Below are positions 45,501 to 56,033 of a DNA stretch of 64,000 nucleotides, piece after piece (position 1 is the stretch's first letter; the number at the start of each line of letters is the position of its first letter). The DNA lies in assembly GCF_021462225.1 (NCBI RefSeq), contig NC_061794.1, forward strand, positions 45,136,914 through 45,200,913. Direction: 5' to 3'. Source of the stretch: Girardinichthys multiradiatus (taxonomy: Eukaryota > Chordata > Actinopteri > Cyprinodontiformes > Goodeidae). Under the pieces are notes generated by a model. That model was not told where the DNA came from. It saw only the letters and a program-made list of their open reading frames with translations, and did not search any database. The translations under genes and the position numbers were made by a program.

Positions 45501-45592
45501 TGATTTATTAAAAAAACATATATCTTCTTGTACAAAACAGCCCCACCGGTGGGGGCCGTGCCCCATGGGCCCCTAATGCAAAAACACCACTG
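42558..45592 (-). mobile_element. hAT transposon, 3,035 bp, 8-bp TSD
   Basis: Ends are CAGTGGAGATTTTG on the left and the reverse complement of CAGTGGTGTTTTTG on the right. The 8-bp direct repeat AGTAAATG lies directly outside both ends (42,550-42,557 and 45,593-45,600). Excising the element and one repeat restores the LINE-A reading across SLVN. The transposase gene is on the minus strand. Sequence within the ends from about 42,600 to 43,085 and 45,120 to 45,590 is non-coding. Confidence 0.95.
43091..45115 (-). pseudogene. hAT transposase with TTF-type zinc finger, frameshifted
   Basis: Resembles the ZMYM1-like/TTF-finger hAT transposases. Order on the minus strand: an EEKLEIKHLGP block (about 45,100); WFKRKTWLTA then SLFCFPCLLFGGE with the TTF finger cysteines (44,965-44,753); the catalytic domain, with YDGAAVMSGG (Asp block) and HFVHCYVHQLNL (44,472-43,738); and the C-terminal dimerisation region ESKRNFSTLKRIKTF then RLNALAMLSIE (43,906-43,091). 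Breaks: an in-frame stop near 44,970, a gap in frame between 44,753 and 44,472, and a frameshift near 43,760-43,900. Probably an inactive copy of a cut-and-paste transposase. Confidence 0.88.
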
Positions 45593-47382
45593 AGTAAATG
45601 GATATGTACCACAGGTTTTTAAGTTAGCTGTAATTAAACCTTTACTTAAGAAACCTTCGCTTGATCGAGATGACTTGAAAAATTACAGACCTATATCCAA
45701 TCTTCCATTCTTATCTAAAATTCTTGAAAAAATAGTTTCTAATCAAATGTGTGAGCATTTACACAGCAATGACCTGTTTGAAGAGTTTCAGTCAGGCTTC
45801 AGAGCTCATCATAGCACTGAAACAGCTCTGCTGAAAGTCACTAATGATATTCTTATGGCCTCAGATAATGGACTTGCGTCTGTACTGGTTCTGTTAGATC
45901 TCAGTGCTGCATTTGATACAGTCGACAATAATATTCTCTTAAAAAGGCTGGAATATGCTGTAGGGATCAGGGGAACAGCGCTAGGCTGGTTTAAATCTTA
46001 TTTGTCTAACAAATTCCAGTTTGTTCATGTAAATGATAAATCATCTTTAAACTCCAGGGTTAATTGTGGAGTACCACAGGGTTCAGTACTTGGGCCAATT
46101 CTCTTTACTATACATATGCTTTCAATAGGTAAAATTGTCAGGTAGCATAGAATAAATTTTCACTGTTATGCTGATGATACTCAGCTTTACTTATCCATAA
46201 ATCTTGATGAGCCCAACCAGTTAGATAGACTACAAGCATGTCTTGAAGACATAAAAACTTGGATGACTTTAAATTTTCTGCTTCTAAATTCAGACAAGAC
46301 AGAAGTTGTCGTCTTTGGACCGGAGTCTTTAAAAAAGAAACTGCTTAGTCAGTCGTTTAATCTGGATGGCATTAAATTGACATCAGGTAATAAAGTAAAA
46401 AACCTTGGTGTTATTTTTGACCAGGACATGTCATTAAATCCCATATTAAACAGGTTTCTAGGATTTCCTTCTTTCATCTCCGGAACATTGCCAAAATTAG
46501 AAATATCCTATCCTGGAGTGACCCTAAAAAACTAGTCCATGCATTTGTTACTTCAAGGCTGGACTATTGTAAGTCGTTACTATCAGGATGTCCACAAAAT
46601 GCAGTTAAAAGCCTTCAGCTGATTCAAAATGCTGCAGCAAGAGTTCTGATGAAAATTAAAAAGAGAGATCATGTTTCCCCTACTTTAGCTTCCCTTCATT
46701 GGCTCCCTGTTAAATCCAGAATAGAATTTAAAATTCTCCTCCTTACATATAAAGCCCTTAATGATTTAGCTCTATCATACATCAGAGATCTGATTGGTCC
46801 ATATGTTCCTAACAGAGCACTTCGTTCTCAGACTGCAGGTTTACTGGTGGTTCTTAGAGTCTCTAGAAGTAGAATGGGAGGCAGATCCTTTAGTTATCAG
46901 GCTCTTCTCCTGTGGAACCCGCTCCCAGTTTTAGTCCGTGAGGCAGACACCCTGTCTACTTTTAAGGCTAGGCTTAAAACTTTCCTTTTTGATAAAGCTT
47001 ATAGTTAGAGTGGCTTAGGTTATCCTGAGCTATCTCTGTAGTTATGCTGCTATAGGCTTAGGCTGCTGGAGGACATAATGACCACTTTCACCCTCTTCGC
47101 TACATTCTCACACTACTCTCCAATTTTGCATTATTTGCTGTTATTTCAGCTTTTAACTTTGTTCTCTCTCTCTTTTCTCTTCCTAGAAGCTACACCTGGC
47201 CTGACTGTGTCTACCTGTGACACCTTTCTGGAGAGGGGCATCGTCTGAGCTTCTGCTGGCAACAACTTAATGCTCACCGTCTCCCGATGATCCACATGGC
47301 CATGTCTTTCAGTGTTTAACCCTTTCTCTCTCTAAGACATGGCGATTGACTGAGCTTTTACTGTGACTAACTCTATGTGCTC

Positions 47383-47998
47383 TGTTGAGGTAAAATAATG
47401 CTATCACTGATATTCTCGCGGCCTCAACCTCTCCCAGTCTGGATGTCGTGAGTAAGAACAGATGAAGAGCAGGAAATTAGGATTAACGCAAGTTTAATTT
47501 GGAAGATAATAAGTCCAATGATTTCAAATGCAAGATGAATATACAAAATAACACAGGGAAAGAAAATTACATAAAGAAAAGCAAATTACATAAGGGCCCT
47601 TACGGAGAGAGATTGCACATTTCAGCAAAGCATGGCTGTCTTTACCCAGATGTCTCTGTCATTATAAGTTCCAGTACATCTTTATACTGTTGACTTCAAA
47701 GCTTACTGACTGTGCCTTCCCTTTTTCCGTCCGATGTTGTAAATCAGCCAAGCTCCCTTGTGGCATCTATACCATGGCCAAAAGTTGACATTTATTGCTT
47801 CATTGTCCCTACAGCCAACTTTTACTGCTTGCAGCTGCCGAGAACCTTCTAACCTCTGTTTCACCCTTGTGCCATCCTGACCCCCCTGCTGTGATCTGTG
47901 CTCTCTCCTCAAGGCTCACTCATGTCAAATCTCAGTTTAATGTTCTCACATGCAAACTAAACTAATAGCATGAAATTACATTATTTTAATTCTCAACA
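47383..47998. mobile_element. Solo LTR, 616 bp, 4-bp TSD
   Basis: Inserted in the LINE-A 3' UTR. It starts TGTTGA and ends TCAACA, a perfect 6-bp inverted terminus with TG...CA. The 4-bp repeat GCTC lies on both sides (47,379-47,382 and 47,999-48,002). The uninterrupted 3' UTR at 41,230-41,260 (minus) lacks the insert. No internal retroviral sequence is present, so this is an LTR left by recombination between two LTRs. It is not similar to the ERV LTRs at 9.0 and 16.8 kb. Confidence 0.88.
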
Positions 47999-48569
47999 GC
48001 TCTCTTTCAGACTCTAGCCTTGAAAACTGGCTCAGAGTTTATCTGTTCTTTCTTTCTAGGTGAAACGACTAAAGGAGCTACATCCATTAACATTTACTTT
48101 TCCTTCCCATAGAAAGGACTCCTGGATCAGTGCTTCTGTGTTCTTTTTGTGTCTCTGCTCTGTTCTCTCAAACCCCCAGTCGGTCGTGGCAGATGGCCGC
48201 TCACACTGAGCCTGGTTCTGCTGGAGGTTTCTTCCTGTTAAAAGGGAGTTTTTCCTCTCCACTGTCGCTACATGCATGCTCAGTATGAGGGATTGCTGCA
48301 AAGTCAACGTCAGTGACTGTCCACTGTCTCTACATGCTCATCCAGGAGGAGGGAATGCTGCATGTCACTGACTGGATGCAATCTGCTGGGTTTCCTTAGA
48401 CAGAAAAACTTTTTATTCAATTTGAATAAATAACTGAATCTGACTGCACTGTTCAATGATTAGGATTAATTGGAATGTATGTACCTGACTTTTGTGAAGT
48501 GCCTTGAGACAACATGTGTTGTGAATTGGCGCTATATAAATAAACTGAATTGAATTGAATTGAATAGTA

Positions 48570-50235
48570 TTACAACCAGTTTTTTCCCTTACAATGACAG
48601 CTTTAATCAATTTAAGATTTTGTTTTTGTTGTTTTTTCTAACTTGTTAATTTCACACAAGCACTTCCAAAGGCTTCAACCACACATCCCTGCTTTATTAT
48701 ACTTGAACTGGAGAAGGCATGAAAGAAAAATGACAAAGTGAAAGATTGTTGCATATTAGTCAAATTAAAAATATCTAGCTCTACTGTGATAGTGTAATTT
48801 TTTAAAGCCTCTTACCTCTTTCTATTTATCACTCATTTTTGAGGTGAGAGTAATCATCAAAACCAGCAAGCTTTAGATTTTAGAAGCCTGAATCAGGTTT
48901 TTCATTTTTAGTTCTTCCTGCATTAATTTAATTTTATCTAATTTCACGTTGAAAGAAAGGATAAAGGTAATCCTTTTCTCTTTTATAATCTGTGATAGAT
49001 GAATGGCTCCAAAGAGATCATTGCTGGTTCTCATATTCCTCCTCTGAGTTCGCCCTGACCATTTTTTTCCCTTGTATTCTGCAACAAAAGATGAAGTAAA
49101 GCCATAGAAGGTCATGTATTTGGGAAATAACAGAGAGCTCATCAGAGATGTAGTTGCAGGGCTGGCACTCCTTCCTACTATGGTGAGAAGCTGTTATTTA
49201 ATAATAATTCCACAGTTTTCTTCCAGCAATTTTCAGGTTATTTTCCATTTTTTAAAGCAGCTGTCACACTGTTTCCTATTTTGCCACATGTGCTGGCGTA
49301 TTGAAACGTCCATGTTACCTGGATCTAAACTCAAGTAAATGAAGGGGATTTAGTGAAAAAAGTGTTTTCACGCATTTGAAGTATGTGTGTTGGTTTAGAT
49401 GTGCTCCCTTTATGGATAGTATTTGTGTATTAAGATCAAGGGTGTGACATTCACAGTGTTCTGTCATGTCAAGATGAGGTACATTACTTTTGCTGTTAAA
49501 TCAGCATTTTGTTATATTTTTTTTAATATATGTTTAAGGATGTTCTTACTATGTAAGAATTAGATTTTAATGTTCCATATGTACCCCCAAGTATTCATAA
49601 AACTTTTTTAGGCAATTGGCAATAGGCAATTGCATTGCTGCAATATTTGAGTCACAGTGACATTGGGGGGCATGCTCTGCACTGAGAAATAGGAAGTACT
49701 ACATTATACACTTTTAAAAGATACATTTTTGTCCATTCTTGCTGAACAAATGCATTATGTTGTTATTCTTGTCTGACCCACCCCATCATCATCATCAGGA
49801 AACCCGCAGGCAGGTCAGTCTGCATACTTTTTATATTTTAAGTCATGTTGTTGCAGTCAAGCTTTTTAACGTCTATTGAAAATAACCACAGGTGTCCAAG
49901 GAAAACACATTGGCATGATTTCACCATACAGCCCTCTAAACATACAGTGTATTTCTGCACAATCAAGATAGATAACAAGCTAGATAGCTTACTAGCTATC
50001 AAGATGACGGAAACAGTTCTGTCCAGAGGTTTACGTACCAGCCATTGTGGGCATGAATGCTACAAAACTGTGGGCTTTAAAGGATTTATTTAAACTGTTG
50101 TTTTTCTAGGTGTACAAGTTTGACTCTATTATTGTTTATTTATTCCTCTACACATTGTCAAAATAATACATACAAACCTTAACATAGACATATTTATGTA
50201 ATTCATCAATGCATTGTGTTCTGTTTATACAGGAT
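48570..50235. other. No gene recognised
   Basis: AT-rich. Several short ORFs (e.g. 48,873-49,142 minus, 89 aa) without motifs. No repeat assigned. Confidence 0.45.
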
Positions 50236-50239
50236 CAGG

Positions 50240-50510
50240 TCATGGGCATAATAGGTCTATGAGGGAAACCCAGACTTTTCCAGTGATGCTCTCTGGGTCA
50301 TTCAGGGGCATGCCAAGTTATTCCATGCTAGCAAAGATACTTAGTCCTTTTCAGCATATTCTTGGTGTGCCGGATGAGATCTTCTCATGGAAAGGATGGT
50401 GTCCCAAACCAGATACCCCTCTTTCCATGACCTCCATATGGGAGATACCTGAAAAACCTCCAGAAGGAGGCACCTAACAGGTCTCCTAATGATATGCCTC
50501 AACGACCTCA
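50240..50510 (-). repeat. Interspersed repeat fragment, probably a LINE 3' region
   Basis: 'gggaaacccagacttttcca', 'ttcttggtgtgccggatgag' and 'cctccagaaggaggcaccta' resemble a widespread fish repeat whose other strand is seen at 8,740-8,905. Degraded; family not fixed. Confidence 0.5.
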
Positions 50511-50717
50511 TATTGCACATTTCTTCATTAAAAATTAATATTGAAAACCTTATTTATTCTCAATCACACTCTCCAGCGATACTGTTGGATTACATAAAAC
50601 TGTCCATTTATTCCGGTTAACCTTAATATCACCTGAAATGTCAAATCGATTTTCAGTAACAATTAAAATAATAACATAAACTGTTAGAAATCACTTGTGT
50701 TAAACGTTCACTGTGAT

Positions 50718-51235
50718 GACTGCCAGCGGGAGCTCAGTGCCGGGAGTCAGTCAGATATCTCCAAGTTTAGCTCGCCTCACCGCCGGGAAGGCTGGCGAGG
50801 CAAGCCGGCAGTTACTACGCTGGGAACGGAAAACTCTGAACACGTCGGAGCACGTTTGAAATTAAGCGATGTCTAGATAAATCAAGCAGATATTTCACAT
50901 CTACATAGTTATATTCCCGCACTAAAAACATTGTAGAAGTTAATTTGTGTTACAGAAAGGGTAATTTTCCACAATTTACTCACAGCTTTTGCTGCTATGG
51001 TCCGCCATGGCTTTCCCTGCTTGACCAATCCGCTTCGACCCGCAATGAATGATGGGAAATGATGGGTCGCGAAGGATACTCACGACCCATCCTTCAAATC
51101 GGGCAAAAGAAGGACACATTTGTGGGCCGCATTTGAGGGAAACATGATTCATGAATTGGGACAGCCTTCGTCGCCACGCTGTAACGTAATCGGCCTACAA
51201 ATACGGCCTTCGAAGGACTTCCGGGTCAGCCTCGG
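50718..51235 (-). promoter_or_regulatory. CpG-bearing, promoter-like stretch
   Basis: Richer in CpG than its surroundings: clusters at 50,730-50,850, 51,040-51,075 and 51,165-51,235. On the minus strand there is a CCAAT-type box (gattggtc, 51,033-51,026) just upstream of the ATG at 51,008, and two Ets-like cttccgg sites on the plus strand near 51,218 and 51,251. The segment 'tgaattgggacagccttcg' at 51,153-51,171 looks like the end of a fish DNA transposon (by memory), so the promoter may belong to an element rather than to a host gene. Confidence 0.35.
50984..51008 (-). CDS. Possible first coding exon (MADHSSKA...)
   Basis: On the minus strand ATGGCGGACC (good Kozak context, purine at -3 not required) begins a 25-nt open segment, M-A-D-H-S-S-K-S plus one base, followed at once by a consensus 5' splice site GTGAGT (50,983-50,978). 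No matching downstream exon was identified to the left. It may be the first exon of a transposon-borne DNA-binding protein or of a host gene, or a chance match. Hypothetical. Confidence 0.25.
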
Positions 51236-51261
51236 CGTTGGTACATTCCCTTTCCGGTTGA

Positions 51262-51341
51262 TTTTCTGAAATGTAAATTTGTTTTCTGAAATGTAAAAGT
51301 TTTTTCTGAAATGTTAATTTGTTTTCTGAAATGTTAATTTG
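51262..51341. repeat. Tandem repeat, four 20-bp units
   Basis: Units of the form ttttctgaaatgtaaatttg repeated four times (51,262, 51,282, 51,302, 51,322) with one to three differences each, followed by a related but diverged stretch to about 51,365. Confidence 0.88.
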
Positions 51342-51369
51342 TTTCGCATCTTGTAAAAGTGTTTTGCAC

Positions 51370-52170
51370 CCCCCGGCCACCGTAGTTTTTAGTCTTTTCC
51401 CTAGGTTTGTTATTTTGTATAATTCTCTTTGCTCTGTCCCTCATGTTGATTTCCCTCTGCTTGTAATTAGTCACATTACCTCCTCAGTCTCCCAGCTGTT
51501 CAGTTCCTCACCTGTTACCACTTCCATCTGATTACCTGGCTTCCTTTCACAGTGGTCCACACTCCACCTCCCTCTGTTTCTTAGCTGGTATGTCTGCTAT
51601 ACTCCTCGCTGGTTCCTCATGTTATGTCACGTCACTTCCCTTGTTGTGTCTCCGAGATCCCCCTTGTGGTTTAGTCTATGTTTGCCTCCTGAACTGGCGC
51701 TTGGACTACCTTCCTACACTTTGTACCCCGCATACTTGCCTGCAAGTCAGTTTCTTTCAAATTAAAACTGCATTTACTCACCATGCGGCCTCCTCGCCAT
51801 GTTCTGGATTTTGGTCCTGCCACCAAACCCCCAACCCTGACAAGAAGTGTGTTTTAAATTTTATTGACATCAATTTGATAATGATATATTGTCTATTTTA
51901 ATAGTAAATTGGCACAAGAAACATTAATTGTATAATATAATAAAGTTGTTAAATATAGAAATATGTGATGTGCAAAAAGTAATATATTTATGTATTTTTC
52001 CAATAGCTTTACATAATGTCAATCAATGCATATATTTTTTATATTTTGAAGTAACATTTGATAGTAATGGATTTATATGTGCACTTTAGGAATATTTTTT
52101 TTTTCTGTGAAATATTTACTGAAGGTGTTGGTTCAATATTTTTATTATTTGTTGTCTTTGTTTTTAATTG
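51370..52170. other. No gene recognised
   Basis: Pyrimidine-rich first part (51,380-51,840) that resembles an interspersed-repeat terminus, then AT-rich DNA. No coding signature. Confidence 0.4.
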
Positions 52171-52174
52171 GCAG

Positions 52175-52351
52175 TACATGTGTAGGGATGGAAGTGTTCC
52201 ACGTGAGCATGCATTTAAAGCATGCTCGGAAGCCTTCACGAAGCTGCTGGATTTATATGTTAAATGTGAGTGGCTTAGACCTGCCAGAGAACAAAGGGCA
52301 AATCGTTTGGTCAGTCAGCTGAAGGCTCAGAGCAGAATGTGTCCGATATGA
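52175..52351 (+). CDS. Exon-like ORF, possible terminal exon
   Basis: Preceded by a pyrimidine-rich tract and AG (tttttaattggcag, acceptor at 52,173-52,174). The frame to the TGA at 52,351 encodes about 57 residues with a Lys/Arg/Ala/Leu-rich helical look (AFKACSEAFTKLLDLYVKCE). An AATAAA-type signal is at 52,638-52,643, about 290 bp downstream. No family was recognised and no upstream exon was found, so this could be a pseudogene piece, a transposon exon or chance. Confidence 0.3.
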   Translation, partial: YMCRDGSVPREHAFKACSEAFTKLLDLYVKCEWLRPAREQRANRLVSQLKAQSRMCPI

Positions 52352-52875
52352 TGCAGTTGAATGATGTCCTTCAAGGATCGGCTGCTTTTTACAATGACGG
52401 TATGTGTTTTGGTAATCCTGATATTTGTATATTATAGTGATTATTTTTTTACAGGCATCATACATGTTATTTTTGTACTTATTGTAGATATTGTTTTTGA
52501 AAATAATTTATCATGTTCTGTAGTATTGTTTTTTTTTTTGTTTGTTTTTTGATCCTTTTATCTTTCCTGCTTTCATTTTTTCTGTTTTCCTTCCCTATGA
52601 TTGGGCGATAGTGTGATTTTTGGGATTGATGTGTTAAGTAAATAAAGGAATAATATTCTGAGTTTAGTTTTTACTTAATTTCCTGACTTTTAAGTAATGT
52701 GGTGATTTGCCTTTAGAAATTTCGTTATTGTCATAGAAAATACAAAGCTTTTAAGTAAATAAAAATTATATGATTTAAGAACAACAATATAAAAAATGTA
52801 ACAGTACAACAATACAAAAATCACTTACATATGGGTCTTTATAAATTATGTATATGAAATAATATTACAAACAAG
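52352..52875. other. No gene recognised
   Basis: AT-rich, T-tract-rich sequence containing the AATAAA noted for the exon-like ORF. Confidence 0.45.
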
Positions 52876-52879
52876 ATCA

Positions 52880-53090
52880 GTCAGTCATTTTCTATACCGC
52901 TTCTTCCATAGTGGGTCGCGGGGAAGCTGGTGCCTATCTCCAGCAGTCTAAAGGCGGGAGGCGGAGTACACCCTGGACAGGTCGCCAGTCCATCTCAAGG
53001 CAACACACAAACAATGATGCACACACTCATTCAAACACCTAAGGGCAATTTAGAGAGGCCAATTAACCCAACCTGTCACGAACAAGATCA
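52880..53090. repeat. Interspersed repeat, 'gtgcctatctccagcagtct' type
   Basis: The longest copy of this repeat in the window: 'tctataccgcttcttccat', 'gtgggtcgcggggaagctgg', 'acaccctggacaggtcgcc' and 'gggcaatttagagaggccaa'. Partial copies at 35,325 and 24,691. No coding capacity; class not determined. Confidence 0.65.
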
Positions 53091-53344
53091 TTAAGTCAAT
53101 AACTGTGATCTGCATGTATCCCAAATATTAATACTATTCTTACTTCATCAGTAAACACAGTTATTAGGAATACTAATATGTTTTTTGACTTGAAGATTCG
53201 TCAATTAATCATTCTGCTAAGATTAGGGCTGCAACGATGTATTGATAAAAATCATGCCGGAGTTTCCTGCGTATGCCTTAAATAACATGTGAAGCTGCAT
53301 TCTAAGGTGACCAGACGTAGTCGATTTCCACGGAGAGTTTTATG

Positions 53345-54835
53345 TAAGGTAAGGTAAGTTTATTTGTATAGCGCTTTTCAGCAACGAGACACTCAAAGTG
53401 CTGTACATACAATTACAATACAATCAAAAATAAAATAAACACAGATACAGACACAGAAAAACAAATCAAATGAAAAATTCATACAACAGAGGTAATTAAA
53501 AAAATAAAATAAAATAAAATAAAGACAATAGAATGATGGATAAGAAAACGAAAGGAAATTTGGAATGAAAACGTAAATAATTATGCTTAGATGGCACAGT
53601 CAAAGGCCACTCTAAACAAATAAGTTTTTTATCTTGATTTAAAGCAACTTAGAGTTTTGGCACTTTTACAGTTTTCTGGGAGTTTATTCCAGATTAGTGG
53701 AGCATAAGAACTAAAAGCTGCTTCTCCATGTTTGGTTGTGGTTCTGGCTATGCAGAGCAGATTTGAGCCAGAAGACCTGAGGTCTGGGTGGTTGAGACAC
53801 TGACAACAAGTCTGTAATGTATTTTGGTGCTATGCCACTCAGTGATTTATAGACTAACAGAAGTATTTTAAAGTCTATTCTCTGAGCTACAGGGAGCCAG
53901 TGTAGGGACTTTAGAACCGGGGTGATGTGCTCCACTTTCTTAGTTCTAGTGAGGAAGCAGCGTTCTGGATCAACTGCAGCTGTCTGATCGACTTTTTAGG
54001 CAGACCTGTGAAGACACCGTTGCAGTAATCAATTCTACTAAATATGAAGGCATGAATTAGTTTTTCAAGGTCCTGCTGAGACATTAATCCTTTAATCCTG
54101 GAGATGGTTTTTAGGTGATAGAAAGCCGACCTAGTTACTGTCTTTATGTGCCTCTGAAGGTTCAGGTCTGAGTCCATCACAACACCCAGGTTTCGAGCCT
54201 GACTGGTGGTTTCTAGCTGTATTAAATGAAGCTGTGGGCTAACTTTTAAACGCTCTTCCTTTGGTCCAAAGATTATTACTTCAGTTTTGTTTTGATTCAG
54301 CTGAAGAAAATCTTGGCACATCCATGCATTTATTTCTTCTAAGCATTTACCCAGCGCTTTAATGGGTTCATAGTCACCTGGTGACATCGTAACGTATAGC
54401 TGTGTGTCGTCTGCATAGTTATGATAACTTACGTTGTTATTTATTAAAATCTGAGTTAGGGGGAGCATGTAGATATTGAATAGGAGGGGCCCTAAGATGG
54501 ACCCTTGGGGAACACCACATGTGATTTTTGTGCTCTCTGATGTAAAGTTACCTAGTGACACAAAAAAGTCCCTGTCCTTCAAGTAGGATTTAAACCAGTT
54601 GAGTGCTGTACCACAAAGGCCGACCCAGTTTTCCAAGGGCTCTAATAAAATGGAGTGATCAACAGTGTTGAATGCTGCACTAAGGTCCAATAATACCAGC
54701 ACTGTGGTTCTTCCACAGTCTGCATTTATACGGATGTCATTGAACACCTTGACAAGAGCAGTCTCTGTACTGTGGTGAGCACGGAAGCCTGACTGGAAGA
54801 AATCGAAGCAGTTGGTCGTTGTTAGGAAGTTGTTA
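53345..54835 (-). mobile_element. LINE-B copy 2, RT half to 3' end
   Basis: Minus strand, 5'-truncated at about 54,835. The RT is open for 278 codons, followed by a C-terminal piece. The 3' end (read rightward in plus coordinates 53,345-53,400, 'aagtttatttgtatagcgctt') carries an aggta-type short tail. A short AAAAT microsatellite (53,501-53,523) lies in the 3' UTR. A tail-only copy is at 25,297. Confidence 0.88.
53711..54747 (-). pseudogene. LINE-B reverse transcriptase
   Basis: 54,747-53,911 (278 codons open): [16 protein letters not shown] (motif A, catalytic Asp), then [16 protein letters not shown] (motif B), [11 protein letters not shown] (motif C with the DD pair), [23 protein letters not shown] frameshift near 53,930 leads into 53,935-53,711, with [15 protein letters not shown] and DFKILLLVYKSLSG, the C-terminal part. 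The endonuclease and ORF1 are missing through 5' truncation. The catalytic centre is intact, so this is the youngest-looking RT among the LINEs here. L2-clade by motif style. Confidence 0.85.
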
Positions 54836-54839
54836 AGAA

Positions 54840-55675
54840 GACATTTCCCTGGCTAAAGCTCTTTTCGAAAAGAGCCCGACCTACTCATTTTGTGAATGAG
54901 AAGAAAACTGTTTTGTTGAATAGATTTAACCCTGATCTTATTTTGTGTAATGAGGCGGTATTTTGAACTTGTGATGCTGTTGAAGGACATCAACTGTTGA
55001 AACATGTGACTTCCTGTAATCAAGGGGTCGAGCTCTGTTGGTATCAGCATATGATCAGCTAATATGGTAAGGAACCCAACATGGAACAGCAAGTTTTTTT
55101 AAAATATGGCTTTCTATGTTAGCGCAATGTAATTTTTATGGCGAGTAGGAAAAAAGGCTAGAGTACACAGTGAGCAACCTTTCATACTATCTTGGAGCAT
55201 GCAGAGTTCTGCTGCAGCAAGAGGTATTCAAAATCTGAGCGAAAACCAACGTTCTTGAAAGAAGCTGCACCCACTTGTTTTTTAGTGGGCTGGACTAATA
55301 TAATGTAATAAATTTACTGTGCCAACATGTTCAGCATTGATCCATGATGATGTATACTACATTTGAAGTGGATCCGATGTTTTAAGAAGGAGATAGAGCA
55401 TTTGAATGCCCGAGGGGGCGCTGTTGATCCAAATTTCAATGTAATCCAATAGAGCTGTTTGGGAGTTGGCAAAGATCAGCCATATTTATTTTGGAGTGAA
55501 TTGGACCATGCAATAATTTAGAGCCAAACATATGGCCGTGGCATGACATCAGAATTAGCCACGTCGCCAGAGCCACACACTCCAGCAAAAGCAATCATTA
55601 CTGGAGACTGTCTTAGAGCATCATATTATCTGTCATTGGAGACAGTTTGACATTGATTAGGTGAAGGACACCAAA
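54840..55675. other. No gene recognised
   Basis: No coding or repeat signature recognised before the Tc1 fragment. Confidence 0.5.
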
Positions 55676-56033
55676 TATGGACCCTGAGGAAGATTGTGGA
55701 GAAGGGCCGATTCCAGACCTTGGGGGACCTGCGGAAGCAGTGGACTGAGTCTGGAGTAGAAACATCCAGAGCCACCGTGCACAGGCGTGTGCAGGAAATG
55801 GGCTACAGGTGCCGCATTCCCCAGGTCAAGCCACTTTTGAACCAGAAACCGCGGCAGAAGCGCCTGACCTGGGCTACAGAGAAGCAGCACTGGACTGTTG
55901 CTCAGTGGTCCAAAGTACTTTTTTCGGATGAAAGCAAAATCTGCATGTCATTCGGAAATCAAGGTGCCAGAGTCTGGAGGAAGACTGGGGAGAAGGAAAT
56001 GCCAAAATGCCAGAAGTCCAGTGTCAAGTACCC
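55676..56033 (+). pseudogene. Tc1 transposase fragment E, no terminal repeats
   Basis: Internal 358-bp piece of the young Tc1 family, from residue about 65 (TLRKIVEKGRF) to about residue 183 (SSVKYP). It keeps the basic segment 114-127 absent from B and C, and the first catalytic block SDESK. Both ends stop abruptly without terminal inverted repeats. The frame reads on by chance into the C-rich DNA to the right, so a 189-codon fused ORF (55,696-56,265) exists; it has no meaning as a protein. Confidence 0.88.

Larger units (their letters stand above)
41548..47008 (+). pseudogene. LINE-A ORF2 (endonuclease end and RT), interrupted
   Basis: Endonuclease end: LDSIGFAQN near 41,570, then a frameshift near 41,650. 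The open part 41,612-42,557 covers the LSDYFLITYEF motif and the linker up to PSTCMLDPIPTKLFKEVF. After the hAT, RT resumes with KNYRPISNLPF (45,678), [22 protein letters not shown] (motif A, catalytic D), GVPQGSVLGP (motif B) and, after an in-frame TAG at 46,143, [11 protein letters not shown] (motif C) near 46,165. A frameshift near 46,440 precedes the thumb and C-terminal region (46,649-47,008, SLHWLPVKSRIEFKILLL). The catalytic motifs are intact, the frame is not. Confidence 0.9.
41548..48566 (+). mobile_element. LINE-A copy 6, 5'-truncated, with hAT and solo LTR inside
   Basis: Plus strand: end of the endonuclease (41,548), linker, start of RT, hAT 42,558-45,592, rest of RT to the stop near 47,006, 3' UTR with a solo LTR 47,383-47,998, and 3' end 'gaattggcgctatataaata' with a ttgaattgaattgaat tail at 48,545-48,566. 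Without the guests the LINE part is about 3.4 kb. It is the most complete LINE-A in the window but not functional. Confidence 0.92.
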
